A stretch of 64,000 nt of DNA from Thermoanaerobacterium aotearoense (GCF_009905255.1 NZ_CP047602.1:1178001-1242000), one strand, 5' to 3'. Positions 7,972-16,062 are shown, counted from the stretch's first letter. Numbers and translations are program-made. Notes: generated by a model not told the origin, from the letters alone.

Positions 7972-7987
7972 TCAACTGACAGAACTT

Positions 7988-8016
7988 ATTATAGCATGGG
8001 TTTTTATTTTTGACAA
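7988..8016 (-). promoter_or_regulatory. Promoter of the tRNA-Gln/tRNA-Glu operon
   Basis: On the minus strand: TTGTCA (8016-8011), a 17-base spacer, then TATAAT (7993-7988), 17 bases before tRNA-Gln. Confidence 0.8.
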
Positions 8017-8061
8017 GGGGGTGTTAAAAAATTTTTATAAAAAACTGACTTGTTTTGAGTG

Positions 8062-8090
8062 TTTACATATTAAGTTAAATGCTATATAAT
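8062..8090 (+). promoter_or_regulatory. Promoter of the ferredoxin gene
   Basis: TTTACA (8062-8067), a 17-base spacer and TATAAT (8085-8090), about 47 bases before the start codon. Confidence 0.75.
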
Positions 8091-8136
8091 ATCCTTTGAA
8101 GTTATATACTGTATACATAAAAGGGGGGATATGACA

Positions 8137-8307
8137 ATGGCACATATTATTACAGACGAATGCATAAGCTGTGGTGCTTGCGCTGCAGAATGCCCTGTAG
8201 ATGCTATTCACGAAGGTACAGGAAAATACGAAGTGGATGCTGATACATGTATAGATTGTGGTGCATGTGAACCAGTATGCCCAACAGGAGCTATTAAGGC
8301 TGAATAA
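8137..8307 (+). CDS. 2[4Fe-4S] ferredoxin
   Basis: A 56-residue clostridial-type ferredoxin, an electron carrier between pyruvate oxidation, hydrogenases and NfnAB. Two CxxCxxCxxxCP cluster motifs are complete: CISCGACAAECP (residues 9-20) and CIDCGACEPVCP (38-49). ATG at 8137 is preferred over an in-frame ATG at 8131 because the GGGGGG ribosome site (8123-8128) is only 2 bases from the latter. It is monocistronic, with its own promoter and terminator. Short length is normal for the family. Confidence 0.95.
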   Translation: MAHIITDECISCGACAAECPVDAIHEGTGKYEVDADTCIDCGACEPVCPTGAIKAE

Positions 8308-8315
8308 GATTAACG

Positions 8316-8340
8316 AAAAGTCCCTTTCAGGGGGCTTTTT
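8316..8340 (+). terminator. Terminator of the ferredoxin gene
   Basis: AAAAGTCCC (8316-8324) pairs with GGGGCTTTT (8331-8339), loop of six bases, ending in T residues, 8 bases after the stop codon. Confidence 0.85.
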
Positions 8341-8346
8341 GTTTAA

Positions 8347-8375
8347 TTGACTTAAAAATTTCAAAGTGGTATAAT
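8347..8375 (+). promoter_or_regulatory. Promoter of ilvE
   Basis: TTGACT (8347-8352), a 17-base spacer and TATAAT (8370-8375); 39 bases before the start codon. Confidence 0.75.
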
Positions 8376-8414
8376 CTACAATAATATATTTTAGATAGAT
8401 TAGGAGGAGTCATA

Positions 8415-9287
8415 ATGCCTATAGTTTTTCTTAATGGTGAGTTTGTAGACAGTGAAAAAGCGGCTGTTTCGGTTTTTGACCATGGATTTCTTTATGGTGA
8501 CGGTGTTTTTGAAGGTATAAGGGCGTATGATGGTGTTGTTTTTAAATTAGATGATCACTTAAAGAGACTTTACAATATGGCTAAGGCACTTCTTTTAGAT
8601 ATACCATACTCTAAAGAAGAAATGGCCGATAAAGTCTTGGAAACTGTGAGGAGAAACAACTTAAAAGATGCATACATAAGATTAGTTGTTTCAAGAGGGA
8701 AAGGAGATTTAGGGCTCGATCCCTACAAATGTTCAAAGCCTACAGTAGTTATCATTGCAGATAAGATTACATTGTATCCTGATGAAATGTACCAAAATGG
8801 ATTAAAAATTATCACATCTACGTTTAGGCGCAACTCCATTCAAACCTTAGACCCACAGATTAAATCTCTAAATTATCTTAACAATATATTGGCAAAGATT
8901 GAGGCTGTGAAAGCGGGTTATCCAGAAGCTCTTTTATTAAATTTAGAAGGATATGTGGCAGAATGTACAGGTGACAATGTTTTTATTGTATCTGACGGTA
9001 CTTTATATACACCGCCATCTGCTGCTGGAGCTTTAGGTGGCATTACGAGAGCTACTGTCATAGATATAGCAAATAAACTTGGAATACCAGTTGTTGAAAA
9101 ATATTTTTCACTTTTCAATGTGTACACTGCAGATGAATGCTTTTTGACAGGTACTGCTGCAGAAGCAATTCCTGTAACTGAAGTTGACAAGAGAGTCATC
9201 GGTGACGGTAAGCCTGGCGAGATTACTAAAAAGATCATTGAAGAATTTAAAAATGTGAGAACTTTGTATGGAACAAAGGTATATTAA
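8415..9287 (+). CDS. ilvE: Branched-chain amino acid aminotransferase (class IV)
   Basis: A 290-residue fold-type IV PLP aminotransferase. It transfers amino groups between glutamate and branched-chain 2-oxo acids in Val, Leu and Ile synthesis. Seen: FDHGFLYGDGVFEGIR (about 21-36), the PLP lysine region QIKSLNYLNN with K150, and the C-terminal ECFLTGTAAEAIPVTEVD block typical of IlvE. D-amino-acid aminotransferase and aminodeoxychorismate lyase share this fold, but the C-terminal block favours IlvE. AGGAGGA precedes ATG 8415. It is monocistronic. Confidence 0.88.
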   Translation: MPIVFLNGEFVDSEKAAVSVFDHGFLYGDGVFEGIRAYDGVVFKLDDHLKRLYNMAKALLLDIPYSKEEMADKVLETVRRNNLKDAYIRLVVSRGKGDLGLDPYKCSKPTVVIIADKITLYPDEMYQNGLKIITSTFRRNSIQTLDPQIKSLNYLNNILAKIEAVKAGYPEALLLNLEGYVAECTGDNVFIVSDGTLYTPPSAAGALGGITRATVIDIANKLGIPVVEKYFSLFNVYTADECFLTGTAAEAIPVTEVDKRVIGDGKPGEITKKIIEEFKNVRTLYGTKVY

Positions 9288-9289
9288 AA

Positions 9290-9317
9290 AAACGCATGGC
9301 TAGTCCATGCGTTTTAG
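9290..9317 (+). terminator. Terminator of ilvE
   Basis: AAAACGCATGG (9290-9300) pairs with CCATGCGTTTT (9306-9316), loop CTAGT, starting right after the ilvE stop codon. Confidence 0.88.
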
Positions 9318-9336
9318 ACTTTAAGGAGGATATGAA

Positions 9337-10521
9337 ATGGATAAATTGTACTATTATGACAGCTATAAAAGCTCCTTTACTGCAAAAGTCATCGATATTA
9401 ATGTTACTGATGAATACTGCGAAGTTATGCTTGATAAGACGTATTTCTATCCTGAAAGCGGTGGACAACCAGCAGATAGCGGATTTATCGACGGCATAAA
9501 GGTTGAAAATGTCTTTTTAAAAGATGATAAAGTCATCCATGTTTTGAAGACGCCTCCTAAAAATGATTTGGTAAGTTGTGAGATAGATTGGAAAAAGAGA
9601 TTTGACAACATGCAACAGCACAGTGGTCAGCATCTTTTGTCGGCAGTATTTTATAAGCTATTTAATGCAGAAACAGATAGTTTTAGCATTGGAGATGATA
9701 GCTCGCATATTACATTGACAAATAGCGATTTAAGCGAAGATAACCTTAAAGAAGTCGAGATTGAAACAAATAGGCTTATATATTTAAATTTACCTGTTGT
9801 TTCATACTTTGTAAAAAACGATGATTTGGGGAAATTACCCTTGAGAAAAAAGCCTAAAGTTGACGAAAATATAAGAATAGTGGAGATTAAAGACTTTGAC
9901 TATTCACCATGCGGTGGTACTCACGTGAAAAATTTAGGTGAAATAGGAATTGTAAAGATAAAAAAATTTGAAAGAACAAAAAAAGGCTTAAGGATAGAAT
10001 TTGTCTGTGGATTTAGGGCAATTGATGATTATTTTAAGAAAAATAATTACATAAACAGACTAATAGCGCTGTTATCTGCAAAGGAAGAAGAAGTCTTAGA
10101 AAAGATCGATAAGATATTGGATGAAAATAAAGAACTAAAAAGGGAATTAAATAGAATGAGAGATAATATACTTCAATATGAGGCTGAAAAATTAATCGCA
10201 GAGTCAATAAATTTAAAAAAATTTAAGATGGTGGCAAAAACATTTGATGATAAAGATATGAAAGAATTGAGAGCTTTATCGCAGATAATCACGAAAGAGA
10301 AAGGGATCATTTGCATTTTAGGCAGCGTTGCGAATTGCGGCAATATAGTAATATCAAGATCGGATGATGTTGATATAGATATTAATTCGTTTTTTAAAGA
10401 GGTTTTGGACGTTATAGAAGGAAACGGTGGAGGTAATCAAAAAACATGCCAAGGAAGTGGCAAAGCGGAAAAAGTGGGCTTGGCTATAGACAAAGCAATT
10501 AACTTAATATCAAAAAGTTAA
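9337..10521 (+). CDS. alaX: Alanyl-tRNA editing protein AlaX (long form, with DHHA1 domain)
   Basis: A 394-residue stand-alone homologue of the editing half of alanyl-tRNA synthetase, which hydrolyses Ser- or Gly-tRNA-Ala in the cytoplasm. An N-terminal beta-barrel (YPESGGQPADSG, 38-49) precedes the zinc site HSGQH (H95, H99) plus CGGTH (C192, H196). A coiled region follows (about 245-280). The C-terminal DHHA1 domain has the glycine-rich GNGGGNQKTCQGSG near 365-380. This is the long AlaX-L type, without the aminoacylation core. ATG 9337 follows AAGGAGGA. No terminator is evident before the next gene. Confidence 0.88.
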   Translation: MDKLYYYDSYKSSFTAKVIDINVTDEYCEVMLDKTYFYPESGGQPADSGFIDGIKVENVFLKDDKVIHVLKTPPKNDLVSCEIDWKKRFDNMQQHSGQHLLSAVFYKLFNAETDSFSIGDDSSHITLTNSDLSEDNLKEVEIETNRLIYLNLPVVSYFVKNDDLGKLPLRKKPKVDENIRIVEIKDFDYSPCGGTHVKNLGEIGIVKIKKFERTKKGLRIEFVCGFRAIDDYFKKNNYINRLIALLSAKEEEVLEKIDKILDENKELKRELNRMRDNILQYEAEKLIAESINLKKFKMVAKTFDDKDMKELRALSQIITKEKGIICILGSVANCGNIVISRSDDVDIDINSFFKEVLDVIEGNGGGNQKTCQGSGKAEKVGLAIDKAINLISKS

Positions 10522-10560
10522 AAAAAATTTAAGAGGTATGCAGGAAAATAATAACATTTA

Positions 10561-10591
10561 TAGAATATATAACTATAGTTAGAATATTCTA
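10561..10591 (+). promoter_or_regulatory. Nested 31-bp dyad upstream of a small ORF
   Basis: Outer arms TAGAATAT (10561-10568) and ATATTCTA (10584-10591) enclose an inner perfect palindrome, TAACTATAGTTA (10570-10581), with nearly the same centre. It ends 2 bases before the GGAG ribosome site of the 67-residue ORF. It could be an operator or an RNA hairpin affecting translation. No T run follows. Confidence 0.5.
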
Positions 10592-10607
10592 TAGGAGTTG
10601 AGCTAAA

Positions 10608-10811
10608 ATGGAAAACATTGAAATGTCATCGTTAAAAGACTTGTTGGAAAAAATCAAGCAAAAAATTTCGAATGATGACATATTAAGGTGCATTAATGAC
10701 GGCGAAATTTTGACAGTTGGTGAGGGATGTGAAGATTGGGAGATAGAATGTGGACGAGATATAGTAGATATATATAAGAAATTGTCAAATTTGGTGGAAA
10801 AAATTAGATGA
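10608..10811 (+). CDS. Small protein of unknown function (67 aa)
   Basis: A 67-residue acidic protein with predicted helices (SLKDLLEKIKQKI near the N-terminus, DIVDIYKKLSNLVEKI at the C-terminus) and a central CEDWEIEC pair of cysteines. No family is recognised. It has no signal or membrane segment. ATG 10608 follows GGAG at 10594-10597. It lies just downstream of a nested palindrome and upstream of a Spo0E-like gene, and may belong with that gene. It may be a small regulator, but this is speculation. Confidence 0.6.
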   Translation: MENIEMSSLKDLLEKIKQKISNDDILRCINDGEILTVGEGCEDWEIECGRDIVDIYKKLSNLVEKIR

Positions 10812-10889
10812 AATTTCTACATTATCCTATTGAATTTTTTGGTTCCTAATGATAAAATTGTATATGCGATTTTTAGAAAAGGGGAACTA

Positions 10890-11084
10890 ATGATGTACAA
10901 TAAGATATCTGTATTGGAAGAACAGATTAGCAATTTACGAGATGAACTTGATGATTTGATAAAGCAAGAAGAAGTAAAATACGAGATGATTCTTGACTTA
11001 AGCCGCAAACTCGACGATCTAATCGTGCTATATTGTACGACGAAATCGAAAAAATATCGCACAAATGGTGATATTGTCCAATAA
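10890..11084 (+). CDS. Spo0E-family aspartyl-phosphate phosphatase-like small protein
   Basis: A 64-residue predicted two-helix hairpin (EEQISNLRDELDDLI then LDLSRKLDDLIVLYC). It carries the Spo0E signature: LSxxLDxLIxxY close to the C-terminus, here LSRKLDDLIVLY. Spo0E-type proteins dephosphorylate Spo0A~P and delay sporulation. ATG 10890, or the adjacent ATG 10893, follows GGGG at 10881-10884. A TTG at 10830 would extend it by 20 residues but lacks a ribosome site. The gene's 3' end abuts the next promoter. The family is a pattern match by eye. Confidence 0.7.
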   Translation: MMYNKISVLEEQISNLRDELDDLIKQEEVKYEMILDLSRKLDDLIVLYCTTKSKKYRTNGDIVQ

Positions 11085-11087
11085 ATA

Positions 11088-11096
11088 TGCTATAAT
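11088..11096 (+). promoter_or_regulatory. Extended -10 promoter of the riboswitch-ATPase transcript
   Basis: TGCTATAAT (11088-11096) is a perfect extended -10 element. No good -35 is visible at the usual distance, which extended -10 promoters can tolerate. Transcription would begin at about 11102, at the riboswitch. Confidence 0.7.
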
Positions 11097-11100
11097 AGTC

Positions 11101-11187
11101 TAAAGGGGAGTAACTCTTCGTTAATCAGTCGTCAGTACGGTGAGAAACACCCGGCTGGTTAAGCAAATTTGCGAGTGAGACCTTTAT
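11101..11187 (+). ncRNA. yybP-ykoY family (manganese) riboswitch
   Basis: The leader starts AAAGGGGAGTAACTC and ends GCGAGTGAGACCTTTAT. It thus carries the conserved GGGGAGTA block and GCGAG-GACC closing strand of the yybP-ykoY riboswitch, with P1 formed by AAAGG (11102-11106) and CCTTT (11181-11185). The 3' P1 strand is also the 5' arm of the following terminator, so ligand-bound aptamer and terminator cannot coexist. That predicts an ON switch with Mn2+. It controls the P-type ATPase downstream. The class is recognised from conserved blocks, not from a covariance search. Confidence 0.88.
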
Positions 11188-11221
11188 TTTGTGGAATAAT
11201 ACAAAATAAAGGTCTTTATTT
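11178..11221 (+). terminator. Riboswitch expression-platform terminator
   Basis: A perfect 15-bp stem: 11178-11192 with 11201-11215 (core ACCTTTATTTTG and CAAAATAAAGGT), 8-base loop, followed by TTATTTAT. It overlaps the 3' strand of riboswitch P1. Confidence 0.85.
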
Positions 11222-11253
11222 ATACCATAAATTAAGAAACAAGGAGGAATAAG

Positions 11254-13863
11254 ATGAAGGAAAGCTGGATTTATGATGTAGAAGAAGTTTTAAATGAATT
11301 AAATGTGGATGCTAAGGAGGGGCTTTCATCAAAAGATGCTAAAGAGAGGTTAGAAAAGTATGGCGCCAACATTTTAAGTGAAAAGAAAAAGCGAACTATG
11401 TTGTCTATGTTTTTGGATCAATTTAAAGATTACATGGTGATTATCTTGATAATTGCATCTATTGTTTCGTTTTTTCTGGGTGAAATTACAGATGCAGTAA
11501 TAATTTTATTCATAATCTTGTTGAATGCTTTTTTAGGGATGATACAAGAAAATAACGCTGAGAAGTCTCTTGAAGCGCTTAAAAAATTGTCTGCGCCGGT
11601 GTCGCGCCTACTAAGAGATGGAAAAGTTGTGGAGATAGAGTCACAGCATATCGTTCCTGGTGATGTAGTGTTTTTAGAAGCAGGAAATTTTGTGCCTGCT
11701 GATGGAAGGATAATAGAGTCTGCAAATTTGAAGATAGATGAGTCAGCTCTCACAGGTGAATCTGTTCCGTCAGAAAAGACTTCTGGCAAGTTAAAAGACA
11801 AAAATCTCAATATCGGCGATAGACATAACATGGCGTACATGGGCACAGTTGTAACTTATGGGAGAGGATCGTTTGTAGTGACTGAGACAGGTATGAGCAC
11901 AGAGATGGGGAAAATAGCGAAGATGTTAGACGATGATGAGATGACGATGACGCCTCTCCAGATAAAGTTAGAGCAACTTGGGAAGTATCTTGGCACAGGA
12001 GCACTTATCATTTGTGGCATAATATTTGGAATAGGTGTCATGGAAAAAAGGCCGGTATTTGACATGTTTATGACATCCGTAAGCCTTGCTGTTGCTGCGA
12101 TTCCTGAAGGACTGCCAGCAATAGTCACTATCACTTTAGCATTAGGCGTACAGAAGATGATAAAGAGAAATGCTATATTAAGAAGGCTTCCAGCAGTGGA
12201 GACATTAGGCAGTGCAAATGTGATATGTTCTGATAAAACAGGCACTTTGACTCAAAACAAGATGACTGTAGTGAAAGTTTTTGTCGATTTTAAAGAGATA
12301 GACTTGACTGAAGGATATGACAGCAAGGCAGGGTTTATTTTGGAGCAGAGTGTACTTTGCACAGATGCGTTTATTGATGAGTCAGGTAAAAGCTTTGGAG
12401 ATCCGACTGAAGTCGCTATAGTATCAGCGTGTGAAAAATATGTATCTAAAAAATCGGAGTTAGAAAAAGAATTTCCGCGAGTTGCCGAAATCCCATTTGA
12501 TTCTGATCGAAAAATGATGACTACCATCCACAAATCAAATGATAAAAATTATAAGGTCATAACAAAAGGAGCATTTGATAGTGTCATCGAAAGGTGTAGA
12601 TACATATTAAAAGATGGCAAAATAGTAGAATTGAGCGATGACGATAAGGCAAAAATTAAGATTGAAAATGAGAATATGGGGAAAGATGCTTTAAGAGTTT
12701 TGGCTATATCTTTTAAAGATATTGATAGTGTGCCAGAAAGATTAGAAAGCCTTGAGGTGGAGAAAGATCTTGTATTTGTTGGGCTTTTAGGAATGATAGA
12801 TCCGCCGAGAGATGAAGTAAGAGATTCTGTTAGGATATGCAAAAATGCCGGTATAAAACCTGTCATGATAACAGGTGACCATAAGATTACTGCTGTAGCT
12901 ATTGCAAAAGATTTAGGCATTTTGGATGAAGATGATATGTCTGTGGATGGCAGAGAGTTGGAAACAATGACAGATGATGAACTTTACGAAAAGGTAAAAA
13001 ACATATCAGTGTATGCAAGAGTTTCTCCAGAGCATAAGATGAGGATAGTAAAAGCTTGGCAGAAAAACAATGCGGTGGTGGCTATGACTGGCGACGGTGT
13101 AAATGATGCACCAGCGCTAAAGCAGGCTGATATAGGTGCTGCAATGGGTATTACAGGCACAGATGTGGCAAAAGATTCTGCTGATATGGTGCTTACAGAT
13201 GATAATTTTGCAACTATTGTGGCTGCTGTAGAAGAAGGAAGAACCATTTATGAAAACATAAAAAAATCTATACATTACCTTTTATCATGCAATATTGGCG
13301 AAATACTTGTCCTCTTGGTTGCAACATTAGCTGGTATGCCAATGCCTCTTAAGCCGATCCATATATTGTGGGTGAATTTAGTAACAGATAGCCTACCTGC
13401 TCTTGCTTTAGGTTTGGAACCTGCTGAAAAAGATATAATGTCTAAGAAACCAAGACCAAAAGATGAAAATATCTTTTCAGATGGCCTTATGTACAGAATA
13501 CCAATCGAAGGCATCATGATAGGCTTAGTATCTTTTATAGCATTTCTGATTGGGCTTAGGGAAAATCTGACTAATGCAAGAACTATGGCATTTGCCGTTT
13601 TGACTTTTTCACAGCTTTCACAAGCGCTGAACGCAAGATCCATCAAATCAGTGTTTAAGATCGGCTTATTTAAAAATAAATACATGGTGCTTGCACTATT
13701 AGTTTCCATATTCCTTCAGCTTGTAGTCATACTGACTCCATTGAATACAATTTTTGACATAAAAAATATAAACATATACGATTGGGATGTAGTAATTGCA
13801 CTATCACTTTTGCCTTTAGCAATTATGGAAATAGTAAAAGCGACATTTTTCAAAAATAGGTAA
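11254..13863 (+). CDS. P-type cation-transporting ATPase (P2 type; Ca2+/Mn2+ export likely)
   Basis: An 869-residue P2-type ATPase exporting divalent cations across the cytoplasmic membrane. Order of parts: N-terminal cation ATPase domain, TM1-2, actuator loop TGES (167-170), TM3-4 with the PEGLPA metal-site motif, phosphorylation site DKTGTLT (D327), nucleotide domain, GDGVND (613-618), then six C-terminal helices including a metal-site helix ending NLVTDSLPALALG. Sequence alone says calcium pump. The Mn2+-class riboswitch in its leader suggests that Mn2+ efflux is at least part of the job, as in riboswitch-controlled homologues elsewhere. ATG 11254 follows AAGGAGGA. It is monocistronic. Confidence 0.9.
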   Translation: MKESWIYDVEEVLNELNVDAKEGLSSKDAKERLEKYGANILSEKKKRTMLSMFLDQFKDYMVIILIIASIVSFFLGEITDAVIILFIILLNAFLGMIQENNAEKSLEALKKLSAPVSRLLRDGKVVEIESQHIVPGDVVFLEAGNFVPADGRIIESANLKIDESALTGESVPSEKTSGKLKDKNLNIGDRHNMAYMGTVVTYGRGSFVVTETGMSTEMGKIAKMLDDDEMTMTPLQIKLEQLGKYLGTGALIICGIIFGIGVMEKRPVFDMFMTSVSLAVAAIPEGLPAIVTITLALGVQKMIKRNAILRRLPAVETLGSANVICSDKTGTLTQNKMTVVKVFVDFKEIDLTEGYDSKAGFILEQSVLCTDAFIDESGKSFGDPTEVAIVSACEKYVSKKSELEKEFPRVAEIPFDSDRKMMTTIHKSNDKNYKVITKGAFDSVIERCRYILKDGKIVELSDDDKAKIKIENENMGKDALRVLAISFKDIDSVPERLESLEVEKDLVFVGLLGMIDPPRDEVRDSVRICKNAGIKPVMITGDHKITAVAIAKDLGILDEDDMSVDGRELETMTDDELYEKVKNISVYARVSPEHKMRIVKAWQKNNAVVAMTGDGVNDAPALKQADIGAAMGITGTDVAKDSADMVLTDDNFATIVAAVEEGRTIYENIKKSIHYLLSCNIGEILVLLVATLAGMPMPLKPIHILWVNLVTDSLPALALGLEPAEKDIMSKKPRPKDENIFSDGLMYRIPIEGIMIGLVSFIAFLIGLRENLTNARTMAFAVLTFSQLSQALNARSIKSVFKIGLFKNKYMVLALLVSIFLQLVVILTPLNTIFDIKNINIYDWDVVIALSLLPLAIMEIVKATFFKNR

Positions 13864-13867
13864 ATTT

Positions 13868-13945
13868 AAACCGCTTTGCACGACATGCTGCATGATGGAG
13901 TAGCATTTGCTACTCTACCATGGCATATCAAGTGTAAAGCGGTTT
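13868..13945. terminator. Bidirectional three-tier terminator
   Basis: Outer stem AAACCGCTTTGCAC (13868-13881) with GTGTAAAGCGGTTT (13932-13945), one G-T pair; inner hairpin GAGTAGC/GCTACTC near 13898-13915. T runs occur on both strands. It ends the ATPase transcript (+) and the ABC exporter operon (-), whose stop codon lies at its edge. Confidence 0.85.
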
Positions 13946-14775
13946 TATGTTACTATGTGAGGGTATAAAATTGCTGATATTATCTGAATTATGACAGTGG
14001 CAGCTATAAGTATCATCCATGAAATGCCTGCTTGTGATACACTGCCATTTATTAGATATCCTCGTAAAAGTTCAACAACATAACTTAAAGGATTGATTCT
14101 TGCTACTATTTGAAGCCAATGTGGCATTATTTGTATTGGATAGATTGCATTGCTGGCAAAAAACAATGGCATCGTTATAACCTGTCCTATTCCCATAAAT
14201 CTTTCTCTGCTTTTTACTATGGCTGCTAAAGCCATTGATAAAGAAGAAAAAAATGCAGCACCCAACACAATTGTCAATATGCTCATTATTACGTTTAAAA
14301 TGCTCCACTTTATGTCAAGTCTTAGCAAAAACGCCAAAAATAATATTATTATTACTTGGCTTATTGCTCTGACTCCTGCTCCAAAGGCTTTTCCTGTGAC
14401 AAAAGCTGCTCGAGGAACAGGCATTGCTATAAGCTTTTGAAGTATTCCCTGATCTTTATCCCAAATTATGCTTAAACCATAAAATATGGATATGAACATC
14501 ATTGATTGGGCTAAAATGCCTGGAGCCATAAATGTCTGATAGTTGACATTTCCTGTAGGTATGGCTCGTATCCTGGAAAATGCCTGACCAAAGATAAGAA
14601 GCCATAAAACTGGTTGAACTGCTCTTGTAAGTAGTTCGGTTGGATCATGTTTCAGTTTTCGTATCTCTATTTCTGCGATTGTAAAAGAATTTAAGATATA
14701 GTCTAAAACTATTTTTATAGGAGAATTCATCTTAACTGAATCTTTGGATTCTTTTGCGTAATTGACTTGTTTCAC
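13945..14775 (-). CDS. ABC-2 type multidrug exporter permease
   Basis: A 276-residue ABC-2 membrane protein (DrrB/YadH type) with about six hydrophobic segments. The region before the C-terminus, INPLSYVVELLRGYLING, is typical of the family. It is the membrane half of an exporter with the ATPase encoded just upstream. GTG 14775 is chosen because GGAGGG lies 7 bases before it; this makes a 44-base overlap with the ATPase gene. A later ATG at 14730 has no ribosome site. The operon starts with a MarR regulator, so a toxic small molecule or antibiotic is a likely substrate. Confidence 0.85.
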   Translation of the reverse strand: MKQVNYAKESKDSVKMNSPIKIVLDYILNSFTIAEIEIRKLKHDPTELLTRAVQPVLWLLIFGQAFSRIRAIPTGNVNYQTFMAPGILAQSMMFISIFYGLSIIWDKDQGILQKLIAMPVPRAAFVTGKAFGAGVRAISQVIIILFLAFLLRLDIKWSILNVIMSILTIVLGAAFFSSLSMALAAIVKSRERFMGIGQVITMPLFFASNAIYPIQIMPHWLQIVARINPLSYVVELLRGYLINGSVSQAGISWMILIAATVIIQIISAILYPHIVT

Positions 14776-15532
14776 GATAATTCCCTCCAGACTCTAATTG
14801 ATTTCCTGTGAAAAATGTAAATACATCATCCAATGTAGCGTTTGGATTTCCGGTTTTTGATTTTAATTCATCAGGAGTTCCTAAGGCAGCAATTTTGCCG
14901 CTGTTCATTATTGCTATCCTTCCGCATATGGCTTCTGCTTCTTCCATGTAATGGGTAGTAATTAAAATTGTAAGACCTGTTTCTTTCCGCAAAGTATCTA
15001 TTACGTTCCAAACGTTTTGCCTTGCCACAGGATCAAGCCCAACTGTCGGTTCATCAAGTATTAAGACTTGAGGTCTGTGTATTATGGCTTGGCCTATTTC
15101 AAGCCTTCGTATCATTCCACCTGAATACTGTTTGACTAAGCGGTTTCTGGCATCATTCAAATTCAAAATATCAAGAATGTAATCAATTCTTTCTTCCCTT
15201 TCTTTTTTGTCAAGCCTTAAAAGCTTAGCGACAAATAGCATATTTTCATATCCAGTTAAGGTGGAATCGGCAGAAAGAGCTTGTGGCACATATCCAATGT
15301 ACTTTCTTATCGTTGCACTGTATTTTTTGGCATCAAGACCAGCAACAAGTATTTTGCCAGAAGTAGGTGGCATCAATGTCGTTATCATTCTTATGGTAGT
15401 AGTTTTTCCTGCACCATTAGGACCTAATAAGCCGAATATTTCTCCTTTTCTGACGTCAAACGTGATCCCACCTACTGCTTCAAAATCTTTAAATCTTTTC
15501 TTTAAATTTTTTATTTCGATTGCAAAGTCCAT
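14732..15532 (-). CDS. ABC-2 type multidrug exporter ATPase (DrrA-like)
   Basis: A 266-residue ABC ATPase powering the adjacent permease. Walker A GPNGAGKTT (37-45), signature SGGM (137-140), Walker B LILDEPT (157-163), and switch histidine in LITTHYMEEAE. The D-loop and the DrrA-like NATLDDVF C-terminal motif are present. ATG 15532 follows AGAAGGTG. It is the middle gene of marR-ATPase-permease, with a 22-base gap after marR. Confidence 0.9.
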   Translation of the reverse strand: MDFAIEIKNLKKRFKDFEAVGGITFDVRKGEIFGLLGPNGAGKTTTIRMITTLMPPTSGKILVAGLDAKKYSATIRKYIGYVPQALSADSTLTGYENMLFVAKLLRLDKKEREERIDYILDILNLNDARNRLVKQYSGGMIRRLEIGQAIIHRPQVLILDEPTVGLDPVARQNVWNVIDTLRKETGLTILITTHYMEEAEAICGRIAIMNSGKIAALGTPDELKSKTGNPNATLDDVFTFFTGNQLESGGNYRETSQLRKRIQRFS

Positions 15533-15554
15533 AAAATCACCTTCTTGAAATTTT

Positions 15555-15995
15555 TTAAAATATTACGGCATCATCCGATGCGTTTAATAGCGTTTTAAGA
15601 TTTTTGTTTAATGTGTCAATGTCTATGCTGTCACCGCACATATCCACTATTTTTTTTAGCATCTTTGTGCGATATTCTAAAATTTCGTTTAGAAGCACAG
15701 CCCCCTTTTCTGTGAGCTTCAAAAACACAAGGCGTCTGTCCTTGTCATCTCTCCACCTATATACCAAATCATCAGCAACGAGATTGTCGATTAGCCCTGT
15801 CAGTGTGCTGGAAGACAGTAAAAGTTGTGACTGTAACTGCTTCATAGTTATTGCTTCATCTTGGCTTAATTTGTTTAAGACCCAAAATCGAGACATGGTA
15901 ATTTCTTTATTGTTTAAGTAATTTCTGGTCACAAGATTCATTCTATGGTTGATTTCTCGCAGTAAATACTCTAATAAATTTATTTCGGCATCCAT
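15555..15995 (-). CDS. MarR-family transcriptional regulator
   Basis: A 146-residue winged-helix repressor. The helix-turn-helix is at about 50-75 (AITMKQLQSQLLLSSSTLTG) and the wing follows as RWRDDKDRRLVFLKLTEKG (about 82-100), both typical of MarR. It is the first gene of the exporter operon. A near-perfect inverted repeat adjoins its own -10 box, so ligand-relieved autorepression of the operon is likely. ATG 15995 follows GGGAGG. There is no close second candidate family. Confidence 0.9.
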   Translation of the reverse strand: MDAEINLLEYLLREINHRMNLVTRNYLNNKEITMSRFWVLNKLSQDEAITMKQLQSQLLLSSSTLTGLIDNLVADDLVYRWRDDKDRRLVFLKLTEKGAVLLNEILEYRTKMLKKIVDMCGDSIDIDTLNKNLKTLLNASDDAVIF

Positions 15996-16009
15996 TATAT
16001 CAGCCTCCC

Positions 16010-16062
16010 TAATATTTCGTAAACCGTAATATTATTATATTACACATCGTTCTTAATGTCAA
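16010..16062 (-). promoter_or_regulatory. marR operon promoter with adjoining operator dyad
   Basis: On the minus strand: TTGACA (16062-16057), 17-base spacer, TATAAT (16039-16034). Immediately downstream is an inverted repeat TAATATT (16010-16016)/AATATTA (16028-16034) whose outer arm touches the -10 box and which spans the transcription start. This is the expected place for a MarR-type operator. Confidence 0.65.

Noticed and set aside
8035-8364. A 109-codon minus-strand frame opposite the ferredoxin gene
   Set aside because: The plus strand encodes a textbook 2[4Fe-4S] ferredoxin with promoter and terminator; the reverse frame is its shadow.
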